A DNA stretch of 64,000 bases from Acidobacteriota bacterium (GTDB taxonomy: Bacteria > Acidobacteriota > Terriglobia > Acidiferrales > UBA7541). The notes under the pieces were generated by a model that saw only the letters and a program-made list of their open reading frames with translations, was not told the DNA's origin and did no database searches. Within the stretch, counting starts at the first letter, position 1, and each line of letters starts with the position of its first letter. The position numbers and the translations under genes were made by a program. The stretch lies in assembly GCA_016201285.1 (NCBI GenBank), contig JACQDE010000019.1:50289-114288 (forward strand). Direction: 5' to 3'. Positions 17,159-26,801 of the stretch are shown here, piece after piece.

Positions 17159-19672
17159 TCAGGCTTCTCCTTTGAACTCGATCCACTCGCCGCGGCGCGT
17201 GAATGCCGCCGGCTTGCCGTTCAGCCGCGCCTCCTGCGCGCGCGGCGCGTGCAGCGCAAACCGCCGTGCCGGCCGCGCGTGAATTTCGAGCGCATCACCT
17301 TCAAAAAGCGCGTCCAGTTCGTCGAACATACTATCGGCGCGCACCAGTGCCTGGCCACCGCTTTCCGCGCAGCAGCCGTTGACAAGTACGAGACGCGCCG
17401 GCGCGCCCGACTTCTCGCGCCGCAGGAAGGTCACCTCGGCGTCGGACCACAGTTCGCTGCGATCCGGGTCGAGTTGCTGCCCGCGCACGGCAACGCAATC
17501 CGTCCACGCATCCGTTTCCACCGCCAGGCGTAACCCCGGCCCGGACAGCTCGCGCACGCGCGGCCAGCATGCCGGCGCCGGCCACAGCAGCCAGTGAAAC
17601 CGCGCCGGCGGCGCCGCCGCCTGCGCCCGCGCCACCAGCACCGCCGCGGATTCTTTGTGCCCATAGTCGTTCGAATACCAGCCCTGGATCGGCGATTCCT
17701 CGCCCTTCACAACGGTTGTCTCCATCCCACCCGGCGGCACAAGAAGAAAGCGCACACCGTTTTTCGAGGCCAGCCACGCATGGTGCGATTTTTCAATCTT
17801 CACACCGGGTGCGAAATGGAAAAAGAATTCCAGCGCGTGCGTGCCGATTCCGGCGATCTCGTCGGAAACAATCCAGTAATCCGGTTTCACGAAGATCACG
17901 CTGCGGCGGTGCGTCACCGGCGCGGGGAGCCGCTCGTAGCCGTTGTGCGCGCCGACGGCCACGTCCAGCCGCGGCAGTGCCGAAGAAAACTCAAGTTTTA
18001 CTTCCGGGATGCCGCGCCACTTGAAGAAATCCACCGGCTCAGCCTGGTCGCAGCCGTCCACGGCGAGCGTGTTGTGCGCGCGCGTGGAACGGAAGAAGTC
18101 GCGCCACTCGCGCGAGGACGTGTACACAAACGTGTTCGGGTCAATCAGCCACTCCACGCCGTCGGCCGCGCACAGCAACTCGAGCGTATCGGCGTGCCCG
18201 TGCGCGCACGCGCCCATGCCCTGCGGCCCGGCGTCGAAGAGCAACACACGCGCGCGTTCGCTCCATTCGCTGCGCTGCACCACCAGCCCCGCCCCACAGA
18301 ACGTGCGCGAAGTTTCCTGCGGCGCCGCCGGTGCGAGGCACGCGAAATCCTCCGCCGCACCGGGGCCCAGTAGCCAGAGCGTTTCTTCGTGGAAGCGTCC
18401 AGCGCCCCAGTGGAAATCGCCGCGGCGGAAAAAGACGGCGGCGGTGGAAAGCACGGCGCGATGGTCGTTGTTCGTCACGCCGGGCTCATGATGCTCGAGC
18501 GCGAGCAGCCGGCCGCCGTCGGCGTCGCCGGTCATGGGATGCGCGCCCGAAGGCCAGGCCGTGTGCTGGAGGAATTCGCACATGCGCGCCAGCCGCTCGC
18601 GGTAGCTCGGCGGAAACGCGCAGGCGTTGCGCTCGGCGAGCAGTGCCGCGCACAGGAGGAAGTCGGTCGCGTAGCGGTGGTAGTAGCTCGATTGTTCGAG
18701 GTGCGAGCCGTCCGCGCGCACCTGCTTTTCGCTCTGCTCGAGCAGGATGGTTCTTCCCGTCTCGCGCCAGCCCTCCGCGCCGCGCAGTTCCGGCAGCAGC
18801 AGGCCGATGGCGAACAACGAAAAGCCTTCGCCGATCAGGTGCGTGTTGGGAGAAAAAAATGTCGAGAGATTGTTCGCGATGTACGCAGCGTGCTCTGCGA
18901 GCGCTGCGCTTAGGAGTGCGAGCCGCTCGCCGGTGAGCGCGCGGCTGCCCGCGAGCAAGTGCAGCGCCCACAGCCATGACCACGCGCGGAACGCCGCCTC
19001 CAGGCTGCTGGCACAGTTGATTCCCTGCAGGTGCGGATTCTCGCGCCGCCAGTGCTCAAACTGCGCCAGGCATTCTTCCGCGTACTTCTCCTCGCCCGTC
19101 AGGAAATACGCCTGGCCGAGCGTGAAGAAGTGCTGGTGGCGGTTCGGCTCCCAGACGATTTTCGAATCGCCCGCCTTCTCGAAATCGAGATACGGCTGCG
19201 TGCTCCAGTGCTCGAGCCCGGTTTCTTTGCCGTGGACCAGGTCGCGCCGCCAGGGAATTCCCGCGCCGCACTGCACTTCGGGATAGGCAAAGATGCGAAA
19301 ACGGTGCGCGCAGATGGCATCCGCTTCGGCGCGGATCTGCTCGATCTTTCTTGGGAAATGCCGCTCGTAGGCGGCGCGAAGTTTCTTGCGGTCGCTCCCG
19401 CGGAAATAGAACTGCGGCGTGGCGCGCGCGGCGAAGTACGCGGGCAGCAGCGCCGCGGCTTCCTCGCCGTGATTGTTCTTGAGCGCATCCCGCAGCGCCG
19501 CGTCGGCCAGCTTTTCTGCGTCCCAGCAATCCAACGGCGCGGCGGCTGATTGGCCGTCTCCGCCCGCCGATAACTTCTCCCGCTGGATGCGCCACTTCTG
19601 CGCCGCGCGAAAGCGCAGCTCGTCCACGCTCATCTCCGATAGACGCCTCAGTTTTTCCGCTAAAAGACTCAT
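17159..19672 (-). CDS. Heparinase II/III-family polysaccharide lyase-like protein
   Basis: 837 residues from ATG 19672, overlapping the upstream stop (ATGA); the much longer open frame upstream is out of phase with the real double-glycosyltransferase gene. An alpha-helical N-terminal half (WRRENPHLQGINCASSLEAAFRAW, then NTHLIGEGFSLF and LEQSSYYHRYATDF) is followed by the beta-sheet heparinase domain with HGHADTLELLCAADG and WLIDPNTFVY. Family members cleave uronic-acid-containing chains, with His/Tyr/Asn catalysis in the helical toroid. No signal peptide is obvious, so it may work in the cytoplasm or be secreted by an unknown route. The context fits length control or turnover of an acidic polymer. 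Confidence 0.88.
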   Translation of the reverse strand: MSLLAEKLRRLSEMSVDELRFRAAQKWRIQREKLSAGGDGQSAAAPLDCWDAEKLADAALRDALKNNHGEEAAALLPAYFAARATPQFYFRGSDRKKLRAAYERHFPRKIEQIRAEADAICAHRFRIFAYPEVQCGAGIPWRRDLVHGKETGLEHWSTQPYLDFEKAGDSKIVWEPNRHQHFFTLGQAYFLTGEEKYAEECLAQFEHWRRENPHLQGINCASSLEAAFRAWSWLWALHLLAGSRALTGERLALLSAALAEHAAYIANNLSTFFSPNTHLIGEGFSLFAIGLLLPELRGAEGWRETGRTILLEQSEKQVRADGSHLEQSSYYHRYATDFLLCAALLAERNACAFPPSYRERLARMCEFLQHTAWPSGAHPMTGDADGGRLLALEHHEPGVTNNDHRAVLSTAAVFFRRGDFHWGAGRFHEETLWLLGPGAAEDFACLAPAAPQETSRTFCGAGLVVQRSEWSERARVLLFDAGPQGMGACAHGHADTLELLCAADGVEWLIDPNTFVYTSSREWRDFFRSTRAHNTLAVDGCDQAEPVDFFKWRGIPEVKLEFSSALPRLDVAVGAHNGYERLPAPVTHRRSVIFVKPDYWIVSDEIAGIGTHALEFFFHFAPGVKIEKSHHAWLASKNGVRFLLVPPGGMETTVVKGEESPIQGWYSNDYGHKESAAVLVARAQAAAPPARFHWLLWPAPACWPRVRELSGPGLRLAVETDAWTDCVAVRGQQLDPDRSELWSDAEVTFLRREKSGAPARLVLVNGCCAESGGQALVRADSMFDELDALFEGDALEIHARPARRFALHAPRAQEARLNGKPAAFTRRGEWIEFKGEA

Positions 19673-21906
19673 CCTCGCGCCTCGCTTGCGCGCGCCCCCG
19701 CGGCCAGCAGCAGCGAGATTTCCTTTTCCAGATGGTTGTGGACTTCCGGCGGGCGGACCCTGGCGCGCATCGCGGCCAGGTCGCCGAGCACAGCGGCCAG
19801 TTTGCGGTGCAGATCGGCCGCGTCGCCGGGCGCATAGGTGATCACCGACGGCGGCCGGATGCCGTCGTCCGACGCCACCACCGGCACGCCCAGCTTCAGC
19901 GCTTCGAGCACCGAAGTGCACGCGCCGTCGCGCAGGTGCGTGCGCACAAAAACATCCGAGCGCTGCACCGCCGTGAGAAATTCCGCGTGCGGCAGGTTGC
20001 CGGGGACCAGGATCGCGCCGTCGATGCCGAGCTTGCGCATCTGCGCCGTCGCTTCCGGCGGCACTTCCTGCGGCCCGGCAATCAACAGTCCCGCTCGGGG
20101 AAAATCGCGGCGCACCGCGGCAAATGCCTCGAAGAGCGCTTCCATCGTGAATTCGACGCGGAAAAGCGAGTAGCTGAAGAGGCGCAGTTCGTGCTGTCGG
20201 AAGAATTCCTCGACCGCCGGCGGCAGCGGCACCGGGATTTTCTCGGTGTACTGCACTGAGAACGCAGGAATCGGATAAATTTTTTCTTCTGGAATTCCAT
20301 ATGCGGCGATGGCTTTCTTCACCGGCTCGTGGTTGCAGATCACTTCGCCGCTCGCGGCAAACAGCAGCCGGAAAGCCCAATACCAGAAGCCGCGCGAACG
20401 CGGGAAATAGAGCTGCGTAGGCCCGGCGTGGAATGTGAGCACGGAGGGTTTTCCCGTCAGCTGCCCGAGCAGAACCGCGGCCAACGCCAGCACGTAGCCT
20501 TTCCACGAGTCGCCGTTCACGTGCACCTGAAACGTAAACCCGCGCAGGCGGTAGCGCAGCAGTTTTTTCGCGTAATCGAAGCCGCTCTTCACCGTATCGC
20601 AGCCGCGCCCCTCGACGCAGCGGCCCGGCCCGATATCCATCACCCGCGAATTGGCGCCGCGCTGCTCGAGCGCCTGCTGCACGATCTGCGTGTGCAGCGA
20701 CCAGCCGCACACCGGCGGCGGAAAATTTCCGATCTGCAGCACGCGCGCTACCGGCTGCTTCGCGCGCAGCCGGTTGTCATAGAGTTCTTCCAGCCGCTGC
20801 TTCATCCGCGCAGGCACAAACTCGCGCTCCACGCGGGCGCGCCCCGCTTCGCCCATCGCCCGGCGCAGGACGGGATCACGCAATAGCTCCAGCATCCGCC
20901 GCGCCATCGCTTCGGCGTCGCCGACGGGCACCAGATAGCCGTTCACGCCTTCGTCCACCAACTCCGGCGTGCCGCCCACGCGCGAGGCCACCACCGGGCG
21001 CGCCGCGGCCATCGCTTCCAGCACGGCGTTGGGCAGGCTTTCGAAGTCCGAAGGCAGCACGAGCAAATCGAGAGCGGCAAGGCATTCAGGCACGTCGCGG
21101 CGGTCGCCCGTAAAAATCACGCGCTCGGTGATGCCCAGCGCCGCGGCTAGAGCTTGCAGCGCCGCGCGCTCGGAGCCGTCACCAATGAGGACAAACTTCG
21201 CCGACGGATGCTCGCGCGCCACCAGCGCCGCCGCGCGCAGGAACGTACGGTGGCCCTTTTCCGGCCGCAGCGCCGCCACCACGCCGGCAAGCAGCTCGCC
21301 CGCGGGCAGGCCGATACTTTCGCGCAGATCGGCGGCGGAATGCTCGACGCGGTAGTCGGCCGGCTCCAGCGCGTTATAGATCACCTCGACCTTGCGGCGC
21401 GCGGAAGTCAGCAGCCCCACGTGGCTGCGCGCGGCAGCCTGCGAGTTGGCCACCACGCGGTCCGTCAGCGAGCACACCAGGCGCAGCGCCCAGCGTTCGA
21501 AGGCGGTGCGGTTGTGCGCCAGGTTGCGGCGGCTGGCGATGACCACGGGCACTTCCGCGAGATACGCGGCGGGCACGGCGAAAAGGTTGGTGTAATAGTC
21601 GAAGGCGTGGACCACGTCAATCCGCTCGTCGCGGAAAAACTTCATCAGCCGGTCGAACCAGACGACGGTGCTCCAGCGCTTCAGCGACGTGATCGGAAAT
21701 TCGTGCACCGGAACGCCCAGGGCCTCGACGTCGGCGAGAAACGGCCCGCGGCGCTTCAGACAGCCGACGAGCACGTCGTACTTCGCGCGGTCGAGCAGGC
21801 GCAGCGCCTGCACAAGCTGCCGCTCGGTGCCGCCGTGGATGAAGCTGTCGGTGAACAGCATTAACCGCGGGCAGTGCGGCCCAGGCGCTGTGCCGTCGGC
21901 GCTCAT
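19669..21906 (-). CDS. Tandem double glycosyltransferase (two GT4-like domains fused)
   Basis: 745 residues from ATG 21906 (ATGA overlap with the flippase). Domain 1 (about 1-384) is a complete GT4: FTDSFIHGGTERQLVQAL, VVAALRPEKGHRTFL, LIGDGSERAAL and DFESLPNAVLEAMAAARPVV. Domain 2 (from about 385, VARVLQIGNFPPPVCGWS) is a second GT-B-fold protein with LTFHAGPTQLYFP, LFSYSLFRVEFTMEALFEAF, LIAGPQEVP and RTHLRDGACTSVLEALKLGVPV. The linker RAKQPVA is short and no internal stop separates them. The two domains probably add consecutive sugars. Fusion of two usually separate enzymes in one reading frame is unusual; a sequencing artefact joining two genes cannot be fully excluded. Confidence 0.85.
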   Translation of the reverse strand: MSADGTAPGPHCPRLMLFTDSFIHGGTERQLVQALRLLDRAKYDVLVGCLKRRGPFLADVEALGVPVHEFPITSLKRWSTVVWFDRLMKFFRDERIDVVHAFDYYTNLFAVPAAYLAEVPVVIASRRNLAHNRTAFERWALRLVCSLTDRVVANSQAAARSHVGLLTSARRKVEVIYNALEPADYRVEHSAADLRESIGLPAGELLAGVVAALRPEKGHRTFLRAAALVAREHPSAKFVLIGDGSERAALQALAAALGITERVIFTGDRRDVPECLAALDLLVLPSDFESLPNAVLEAMAAARPVVASRVGGTPELVDEGVNGYLVPVGDAEAMARRMLELLRDPVLRRAMGEAGRARVEREFVPARMKQRLEELYDNRLRAKQPVARVLQIGNFPPPVCGWSLHTQIVQQALEQRGANSRVMDIGPGRCVEGRGCDTVKSGFDYAKKLLRYRLRGFTFQVHVNGDSWKGYVLALAAVLLGQLTGKPSVLTFHAGPTQLYFPRSRGFWYWAFRLLFAASGEVICNHEPVKKAIAAYGIPEEKIYPIPAFSVQYTEKIPVPLPPAVEEFFRQHELRLFSYSLFRVEFTMEALFEAFAAVRRDFPRAGLLIAGPQEVPPEATAQMRKLGIDGAILVPGNLPHAEFLTAVQRSDVFVRTHLRDGACTSVLEALKLGVPVVASDDGIRPPSVITYAPGDAADLHRKLAAVLGDLAAMRARVRPPEVHNHLEKEISLLLAAGARASEARG

Positions 21907-23390
21907 GGCTGTGCCGTCCTTTCGCTCATCAGGCCCAGCCGGCAGAAACCGGCACGCACCGCATCCAGAATCGCGCGGCGCTCCTCCGGATGAATCACGG
22001 CCAGGAAGAGCGCGAGCGCGGCATACACGATTCCAAACACCACAAGTCCCGCGCCCAGCGCCATCCACGCGCGCGAGAACAGCCGCGCGCACGCCATCGC
22101 CGGCAGCGCCGCCGCGGCGCTGGCCAATGAAATCTTCGCCATTTCCTTCCACGGCAGCACGCGCGCGAACGAAACGCGCAACAGCTCGCGCACCTTGTGG
22201 AGCTGCGCGATATTCAACGTCAGCAGCGCCAGCAGCGGCGAAACCGCCGCGCCCCACAACCCGAACCACCTTGCGCCGATCACGCCGAGGCCCAGCGCCA
22301 GCGCTACGCGCATCATGTAGAAGAGCGAATAGGCGCGCATCGCCGCGCAGGCGCGGAAGATGCCGTCCTGCAACAGCCCGCTGAGCGGCAGCGCCAGCAC
22401 GATCAGCACAAAGAGCGGCGCGCTGGCCAGGTAGCGTTTGGTGAAAAGCAGCTCGATGAGCGGCCGCGAAAGCGCCGCGAACGCCACCGCCGCCGGCACC
22501 AGGATCATCAGCACCTTGCGGCAGGCGTTCTGATAGAGCCGGTAGAGGTCGTCGAAGCGCTCCTGGCTGCGAAATTCCGTCGCCCGCACCAGGAACACTT
22601 CGTTCACCGACGACGTCACCACGCCGATCAGCGGGATTTGGAAGCAGGCCACCGCGTAGATGGCGTACTGCTCCGGGTTGAAGTAGTAGCCCACGATGTA
22701 CTGGTGCGCGTAGATGCCGGCGTTGTTCAGCAGCCCGGGCAGCCACAGCGACATCGAGTAGCGGAACTGCTCGCCCAGCCGCGGCGTGAGCGAGAACCAC
22801 GCAGTGTCGCGCATCTGCACCAGCAGCGCGGCCATGCGCAGCGCCGTCGCCAGAATCATCGCCGCCAGGATCGAATCAATTGAGGCGTGCCACTTCAGCA
22901 CCGCCACCACCATCACGAACTTCAGCGATTCGAAGACGGTGATGTTCAGCGACGACGCGCCGATGCGCTTCAGCGTGACCAGCCCGACTTCGGGAATCTT
23001 CGTCAGCAGGTTCAGCGAGAGCAGCGCCGAGAGCAGCGCCATGTGCGCGGCCAGCGCCGGGTTGCCGAAGAACGCGGCGATCGGCCCGGCCAGCAGCATG
23101 ATCCCCGCGCTCCAAGCCGCCGAGAGCGCCAGCACGGCCACCAGCGCCTGCCCCAGGAAGGCGCGCGCTTTTTCGCGCTCGCGCGGCACGAAGAAGTAGA
23201 GGCTCTGCGCAAACGCCATGTCGCCGATCAGGTAGAGCGTCGTGTAAAGAAGAAGAACCTGGCGGTACGTTCCGTAGTCGTACTGCGTCAGTGCGCGGAC
23301 GATCAGGAAGCCGACGAGCGCGTTCAGGACCTGCCCGAGCGCGCGGCTGGCGGTGAGCATTCCCGCCTGAGTGGTGAGCGCGCGCGGCAT
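21903..23390 (-). CDS. Wzx-type polysaccharide flippase (MOP superfamily)
   Basis: 495 residues with about 14 hydrophobic helices. It opens with AGMLTASRALGQVLNALVGFLIVRAL and DYGTYRQVLLLY, the typical Wzx/oligosaccharide-flippase start. It should move the lipid-linked repeat unit across the inner membrane for the Wzy-type protein at 12268-13701. The start codon shares one base with the upstream stop (TGATG), and the end overlaps the double glycosyltransferase by 4 bases. Confidence 0.88.
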   Translation of the reverse strand: MPRALTTQAGMLTASRALGQVLNALVGFLIVRALTQYDYGTYRQVLLLYTTLYLIGDMAFAQSLYFFVPREREKARAFLGQALVAVLALSAAWSAGIMLLAGPIAAFFGNPALAAHMALLSALLSLNLLTKIPEVGLVTLKRIGASSLNITVFESLKFVMVVAVLKWHASIDSILAAMILATALRMAALLVQMRDTAWFSLTPRLGEQFRYSMSLWLPGLLNNAGIYAHQYIVGYYFNPEQYAIYAVACFQIPLIGVVTSSVNEVFLVRATEFRSQERFDDLYRLYQNACRKVLMILVPAAVAFAALSRPLIELLFTKRYLASAPLFVLIVLALPLSGLLQDGIFRACAAMRAYSLFYMMRVALALGLGVIGARWFGLWGAAVSPLLALLTLNIAQLHKVRELLRVSFARVLPWKEMAKISLASAAAALPAMACARLFSRAWMALGAGLVVFGIVYAALALFLAVIHPEERRAILDAVRAGFCRLGLMSERTAQP

Positions 23391-25345
23391 CAGACCACCC
23401 CGGCAGCTTGCGGCCGCAGCGCGGTCTCTGCGGCAACCGGCTCATCGAGCCAGTGCCGGCACCATAGCTCGAAGAAGACCAGCGCCCAGAGTTTTTCGGC
23501 CGCCACGCGCCGGCCGTCGTCCTGCTTCGACAGCAGGCGGTCGAGTTCCGCCGTGTCGAAGATGCCGCGCTCGCGCGTGCGGTGGCCGGTGAGCGTCTCG
23601 CGCACGAAGTCGCGTCCCGCGCCGCGGAACCATGTGGCGAGCGGCACGGAAAAACCCTTCTTGCTCCGGGAGATGATTTCGTCCGGCAAGATGCCCGTCA
23701 CCGCTTTCTTCAGCAGGTATTTCTTCTCGCGGTTTTTGTAGCGCAGCGCCGCCGGCACGGTGGCCATGAACTCCGCCAGGCGATAATCGAGCAGCGGCGC
23801 GCGCGACTCCAGCGCTACGGCCATGCTGGCGCGGTCCACTTTCACCAGGATGTCGTCCGGCAGGTAGAGCATCTGGTCCACAAACTGGATCTGGCTGAGC
23901 AGGTCGGCGCCGTCGCCGCCCGCGGCCTTCCGCGCCCACTCGGCGTAGAGCGCTGCGGCGTCCTGCGCGTTCCCGCCGCAAAGCCGCGCGCGGAATTTCG
24001 CGGTCCACAGGCTTTCTTTTTCCGGCGGCTGGTAGAAGGCCATCGAAGCGGCGTAGGCCCCCAGCGGCGTGAGCGAATTCCGGTAAAAATAGCCCCAGCC
24101 GCGCAGGTTCTTCGGCCAAGCCGCGGCCACCGTGCCGAACGCGGCGCGCCAGACGGAATCGGAGAGCGCGCGGCGCTTGGCCTCGGCATCGAGCGCGAGG
24201 TCGTAGCGGGTGTAGCCGGCAAACGTTTCGTCGCCGCCGTCGCCGGAAAGTGCCACCGTCACCAGTTGCCGCGCGATTTTCGAAACGTAATAAGTGGGAA
24301 TCGCCGAGCTATCCGCGAACGGCTCGTCGTAATGGTGCACCAGGATGGGGAGCACTTCGAGCGCGTCCGGCGTGCAGCGGAAGGTGTGGTGGTTGGTGCG
24401 GAATTTTTTCGCTACCGTCTCCGCGTAGGGTAGCTCGTCAAACGACGCGTCGTCGAAGCCAATCGAAAACGTCTCCACCGGCCGATCGCTCACCTCGGCC
24501 ATCGCCGCCACCACCGTGGAGGAGTCGAGGCCCCCGCTCAAAAACGCGCCCAGCGGCACGTCGGAAAACATGCGGATGCGCACGGCGTCGCGCACGATTT
24601 CGCGGATGCGCGCGGTGCAGTCCGCTTCGGTCAGCCGGGCGTCGGGCGCGTAGCGCAGCTCCCAGTAGCGTTCCGGGCCGCGCAGGCGGAGCCCGTTGCC
24701 GGCCGGGTCGCGCTCCGCCACCATCCACGACGCCGGCGGGAGCTTGTACACGCCGCGGAATATCGTCGCCGGGCACGGCACATAGCCGAGCGACAGGTAG
24801 GCCGAGAGCGCGTGCGGATTCAGTTCGCGCGGCACCGCCGGGTCGGCCAGCAGCGCCTTTAGCTCCGACCCAAAGAGCAGCCGTTTTCCGTCCATCCAAT
24901 AGTAGATCGGCTTCTTGCCGAAGCGGTCGCGGGCCAGCAGCAGCCGCTCGCGGCGCGCGTCCCACAGCGCGATGGCGAACATGCCGTTCAGCTCGCGCAG
25001 GAAGGCGTCGCCTTTTTCCTCGTAGAGATGGAGGATCACTTCCGTATCGCTCTGGCTGCGGAACTGGTGCCCGCGGCGCACCAGTTCCGGCCGCAGGTCG
25101 AGGTAGTTGTAGATTTCGCCGTTGAAGGAGACCCACAAGGAGTCGTCCTCGTTGGTCATCGGCTGGTGGCCGAGCGGGGAGAGGTCAATGATGCGCAGGC
25201 GGCGGTGGCCCAGCCGGCAGAGCGGCGAATCGTAAAAGCCGTCGTTATCCGGGCCGCGATGGGCGAGCGCCCCGGCCATGCGCCGCACCAGGTCGGCGTT
25301 GGCGGGCCGAGCGTCGAGGTCGAAGATGCCGCAGATTCCGCACAT
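23390..25345 (-). CDS. Asparagine-synthase-like glutamine amidotransferase (second of two)
   Basis: 651 residues. Cys2 nucleophile (MCGICGIFDLD), RGPDNDGFY, LSPLGHQPMTNEDD, FNGEIYNY, SGGLDSST and LSGDGGDETFAGY are intact, so both half-reactions should be functional. It differs clearly in sequence from the copy at 15184-17154, so the pair is not a recent duplication and may act on different carboxylates. It lies 66 bases after the initiating sugar transferase and is fused by a one-base overlap to the flippase gene. Confidence 0.9.
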   Translation of the reverse strand: MCGICGIFDLDARPANADLVRRMAGALAHRGPDNDGFYDSPLCRLGHRRLRIIDLSPLGHQPMTNEDDSLWVSFNGEIYNYLDLRPELVRRGHQFRSQSDTEVILHLYEEKGDAFLRELNGMFAIALWDARRERLLLARDRFGKKPIYYWMDGKRLLFGSELKALLADPAVPRELNPHALSAYLSLGYVPCPATIFRGVYKLPPASWMVAERDPAGNGLRLRGPERYWELRYAPDARLTEADCTARIREIVRDAVRIRMFSDVPLGAFLSGGLDSSTVVAAMAEVSDRPVETFSIGFDDASFDELPYAETVAKKFRTNHHTFRCTPDALEVLPILVHHYDEPFADSSAIPTYYVSKIARQLVTVALSGDGGDETFAGYTRYDLALDAEAKRRALSDSVWRAAFGTVAAAWPKNLRGWGYFYRNSLTPLGAYAASMAFYQPPEKESLWTAKFRARLCGGNAQDAAALYAEWARKAAGGDGADLLSQIQFVDQMLYLPDDILVKVDRASMAVALESRAPLLDYRLAEFMATVPAALRYKNREKKYLLKKAVTGILPDEIISRSKKGFSVPLATWFRGAGRDFVRETLTGHRTRERGIFDTAELDRLLSKQDDGRRVAAEKLWALVFFELWCRHWLDEPVAAETALRPQAAGVV

Positions 25346-25411
25346 TCGTTTTGAGGGCCTAGTCAGTTGCCGGCGAGAACGGCGTCCGGAGCGACGCGCC
25401 CGGGCGCGTCG

Positions 25412-26788
25412 TCATTTGGCCCCCCGGCCGAAGAGTACAATTTTAACCGTCTGGAAGATGATGTAGAGGTCAAAGGCCATCGAGATGTTCTTGATGTAGT
25501 ACAGGTCGTACTGCAGCTTTTCCCTCGACTCCTCGAGCGAAGCGCCGTACTGGTAGCTCACCTGTGCCCAGCCGGTGATGCCCGGGCGAACCAGGTGGCG
25601 CAGGTTGTAGTAGGGGATCTCGCGGCTGAGCCATTCGATAAACTCCGGCCGCTCCGGGCGCGGGCCGACGAACCCCATGTCGCCCTTGAAGACATTCCAC
25701 AGTTGCGGGATCTCGTCCAGTCGCGTGCTGCGCAGGATGCGCCCGATCTTCGTGATGCGCGGGTCGTCGTCGCCCGCCCAGGTGGGGCCGGTGTCCGCCT
25801 CGGCGTCCGGCCGCATGGTGCGGAACTTGTAGCAGAAAAAAACATGGCCGTTGCGCCCCACGCGCTTCTGCTTGTAGAGCACCGGGCCCGGCGAGGTCAG
25901 CTTGATCAGTAACGCGATCAGCGGCAGCAGCGGCAGCACCAGAACCAGCAGCGCCGCCGAAATCAGCCACGACATCACGCGCCGCCCGAAGATGATCGAG
26001 CCGTTCAGCCGGAAGCCGTCGGAGAAGATCAGCCAGCTCGGGTGCAGCTCTTCCACTTCGATCTTGCCGTTGATCTTTTCGAGCAGCCCGGTGGCTTCCT
26101 CCACCTTGACGTTGCTCAACCGCAAGTCGAGCAGCTCGCGCACCGGCATGGTGCCGCGGCGGTCGGAGAGCGCCACGATTACGCGGTCCACCGCTTTGGC
26201 ATCCCGCAACGGCTGCAGCGCGTTCGCCAGGTTGTCGCGCGTCAGCGAGCCGTTGCCCATCGCGCCCACCCAGCCGATCACGTCCATGCCCAGCTCGTTG
26301 CGCGTGCGCAACGCCTGCACCAGGCGCTGTGCGCGCTCGCCGCCGCCCAGCACATAGACGCGCTCGCGCAGCAGCGGCTGCCGCAGCAGCCACGCGTACA
26401 CCGCACGCCAGCCCAGCAGCGCAAACGTCAGGATCACCAGGCCCACCAGGAAGACACCCTGCGCTACCAGGAAGCGCGGGAACAGCATGGCCAGCGCCGC
26501 GAGCACAAAGGAAAGCGTGGCGAGCTGCATCAGCAGCCTGAAATAAGTCTCCCCGCGCGACGGCAGCCGCTGCAGGTCGTACAGATCGAAGTAATATGCG
26601 CACAGCATCGTCAGCCCGGTGACGCCGAGGATTTTCAGGAAGCCGCCTTCGTAGTTCAGGGCAATGTAGGAATCCGGCCCGAGCTGAAAAATCACCGCCA
26701 CGACAAACGACAGGCACACCACCACCCCTTCCCCGGCAATCAGCACCAGGGTTCGCGCCGGATAATAGACGTTGAAGAGCCGGACCAC
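25412..26788 (-). CDS. Polyprenyl glycosylphosphotransferase, exosortase-locus initiating sugar transferase
   Basis: 458 residues from a GTG at 26788 (AAGG just upstream). Five hydrophobic helices and a CoA-binding-like Rossmann segment (VYVLGGGERAQRLVQAL) precede the bacterial sugar-transferase domain: KLTSPGPVLYKQKRVGRNG, FCYKFRTMRPDAE, RLDEIPQLWNVFKGDMGFVGPRPERP and PGITGWAQVSYQYG. It loads the first sugar phosphate onto undecaprenyl phosphate at the inner membrane. Its domain order matches the PEP-CTERM-associated EpsB_2 family (TIGR03013). The gene follows the tyrosine kinase by 13 bases. Confidence 0.92.
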   Translation of the reverse strand: MVRLFNVYYPARTLVLIAGEGVVVCLSFVVAVIFQLGPDSYIALNYEGGFLKILGVTGLTMLCAYYFDLYDLQRLPSRGETYFRLLMQLATLSFVLAALAMLFPRFLVAQGVFLVGLVILTFALLGWRAVYAWLLRQPLLRERVYVLGGGERAQRLVQALRTRNELGMDVIGWVGAMGNGSLTRDNLANALQPLRDAKAVDRVIVALSDRRGTMPVRELLDLRLSNVKVEEATGLLEKINGKIEVEELHPSWLIFSDGFRLNGSIIFGRRVMSWLISAALLVLVLPLLPLIALLIKLTSPGPVLYKQKRVGRNGHVFFCYKFRTMRPDAEADTGPTWAGDDDPRITKIGRILRSTRLDEIPQLWNVFKGDMGFVGPRPERPEFIEWLSREIPYYNLRHLVRPGITGWAQVSYQYGASLEESREKLQYDLYYIKNISMAFDLYIIFQTVKIVLFGRGAK

Positions 26789-26801
26789 TTGCCTTGTTCC
26801 C

